5,897 nucleotides of DNA, from the NCBI GenBank assembly GCA_016838945.1, contig JADLKP010000145.1, positions 1 through 5,897 of the forward strand, given 5' to 3'. Numbering within the stretch: the first letter of the stretch is position 1; each line of letters begins with the position of its first letter. The position numbers and the translations under genes were made by a program. Below, in pieces: positions 5,674 through 5,897 of the stretch. Origin of the DNA: Methanobrevibacter sp. Its GTDB lineage: Archaea; Methanobacteriota; Methanobacteria; Methanobacteriales; Methanobacteriaceae. The notes beneath the pieces were generated by a model that did not search any database, was not told the origin of the DNA, and was given only the letters and a program-made list of their open reading frames with translations.

Positions 5674-5766
5674 TTTTTTAAGCATATCAATTCTTTTTTT
5701 TAACATTTTTTACATTTTTAATTATTTTCACTTTCTTTTTTAATTATTTTTATGTTCTTTTTTTTA
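5674..5766 (+). terminator. T-tract terminator cluster after the CPBP gene
   Basis: A run of T-tracts follows the stop codon, including T6 at 5674-5679, T8 at 5694-5701, several T5-T6 tracts and T9 near 5758-5766. A 14-bp stretch, TTTTTAATTATTTT, occurs at 5715-5728 and again at 5737-5750, a 22-bp period. This is a strong hairpin-free archaeal termination zone for plus-strand transcripts. Confidence 0.6.
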
Positions 5767-5790
5767 GTTTCGCAGATAGGTCTAAAGAAA

Positions 5791-5897
5791 TTAATTCAAC
5801 GAAAAACTTTTTAAAAAATAGTTATTGATGAGATGATTAAAAATATCACTAAGCTTAATATAATCTGCACTAACTGAAATTATGTTCAATATTAAAA
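5791..5897 (-). CDS. Possible C-terminal end of a convergent gene running off the window
   Basis: On the minus strand one frame is open from the window end for about 34 codons and stops with TAA at 5791-5793. The translation (NIISVSADYIKLSDIFNH followed by LINNYFLKSFSLN) has a protein-like mix of polar and hydrophobic residues, and the position behind a terminator zone suits a convergent neighbour. A frame of this length can arise by chance, so this is only a candidate. I recognise no family. Confidence 0.22.
   Translation of the reverse strand, partial: LILNIISVSADYIKLSDIFNHLINNYFLKSFSLN

Noticed and set aside
5287..5706. Minus-strand open frame of 139 codons opposite the CPBP gene
   Set aside because: The plus strand here encodes the His189 and His227/Asn231 motifs of a recognisable protease. 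The antisense frame shows no domain and starts in the terminator zone.
5834..5878. Short plus-strand peptide starting at ATGATTAAAAATATC
   Set aside because: It is only about 14 codons long, with no clear ribosome site or similarity, and is expected by chance.

Overview
This window looks like chromosomal DNA of a methanogenic archaeon close to Methanobrevibacter (Methanobacteriales). The intergenic DNA is extremely AT-rich and full of T-tracts. TATA-like boxes sit upstream of the genes, ribosome sites are purine-rich where present, and the protein types are familiar from that genus: a GH3-like enzyme, a one-helix surface-type protein, a zinc-ribbon/helical protein and a CPBP protease. The host is inferred from composition and protein style. 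No rRNA or marker gene is present to prove it.

Layout. Positions 1-736 are a decayed insertion sequence with recognisable terminal inverted repeats. Its transposase has lost the middle of the gene, including the first catalytic Asp region, and carries a second frameshift near the 3' end. Positions 737-1058 hold no gene. The first half is T-rich. The second half is a 30-bp minisatellite of two alternating unit types (A-B-A-B-A plus a partial A) that runs up to about 20 bp before the next gene. Positions 1059-2768 encode a complete GH3-family adenylate-forming enzyme (acyl-acid amido synthetase type). Next come three identical 49-bp repeats, which are extra copies of the 3' end of the following minus-strand gene. 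That gene (3594-2956) encodes a one-helix membrane protein with an acidic, Tyr/Gly/Ser/Asn-rich N-terminal tail. A 224-bp divergent promoter region with a shared inverted motif separates it from a plus-strand zinc-ribbon/helical-repeat protein (3819-4622). The end of that gene is also tandemly duplicated (43 bp). A CPBP-family intramembrane protease homologue follows (4790-5665), then a T-rich terminator zone. At the right edge a minus-strand frame is open to the window end and may be the tail of another gene.

How the genes work together. No operon is evident: each gene has its own spacing, promoter candidates and start signals, and no defence or biosynthetic cassette can be reconstructed. 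The notable theme is structural. Three independent tandem repeats (30, 49 and 43 bp) each abut a gene end, beside a decayed IS, which suggests an accessory, slippage-prone region. The most interesting biological element is the GH3-like enzyme in an archaeal setting, preceded by a minisatellite whose A units each carry a BRE/TATA-like core.
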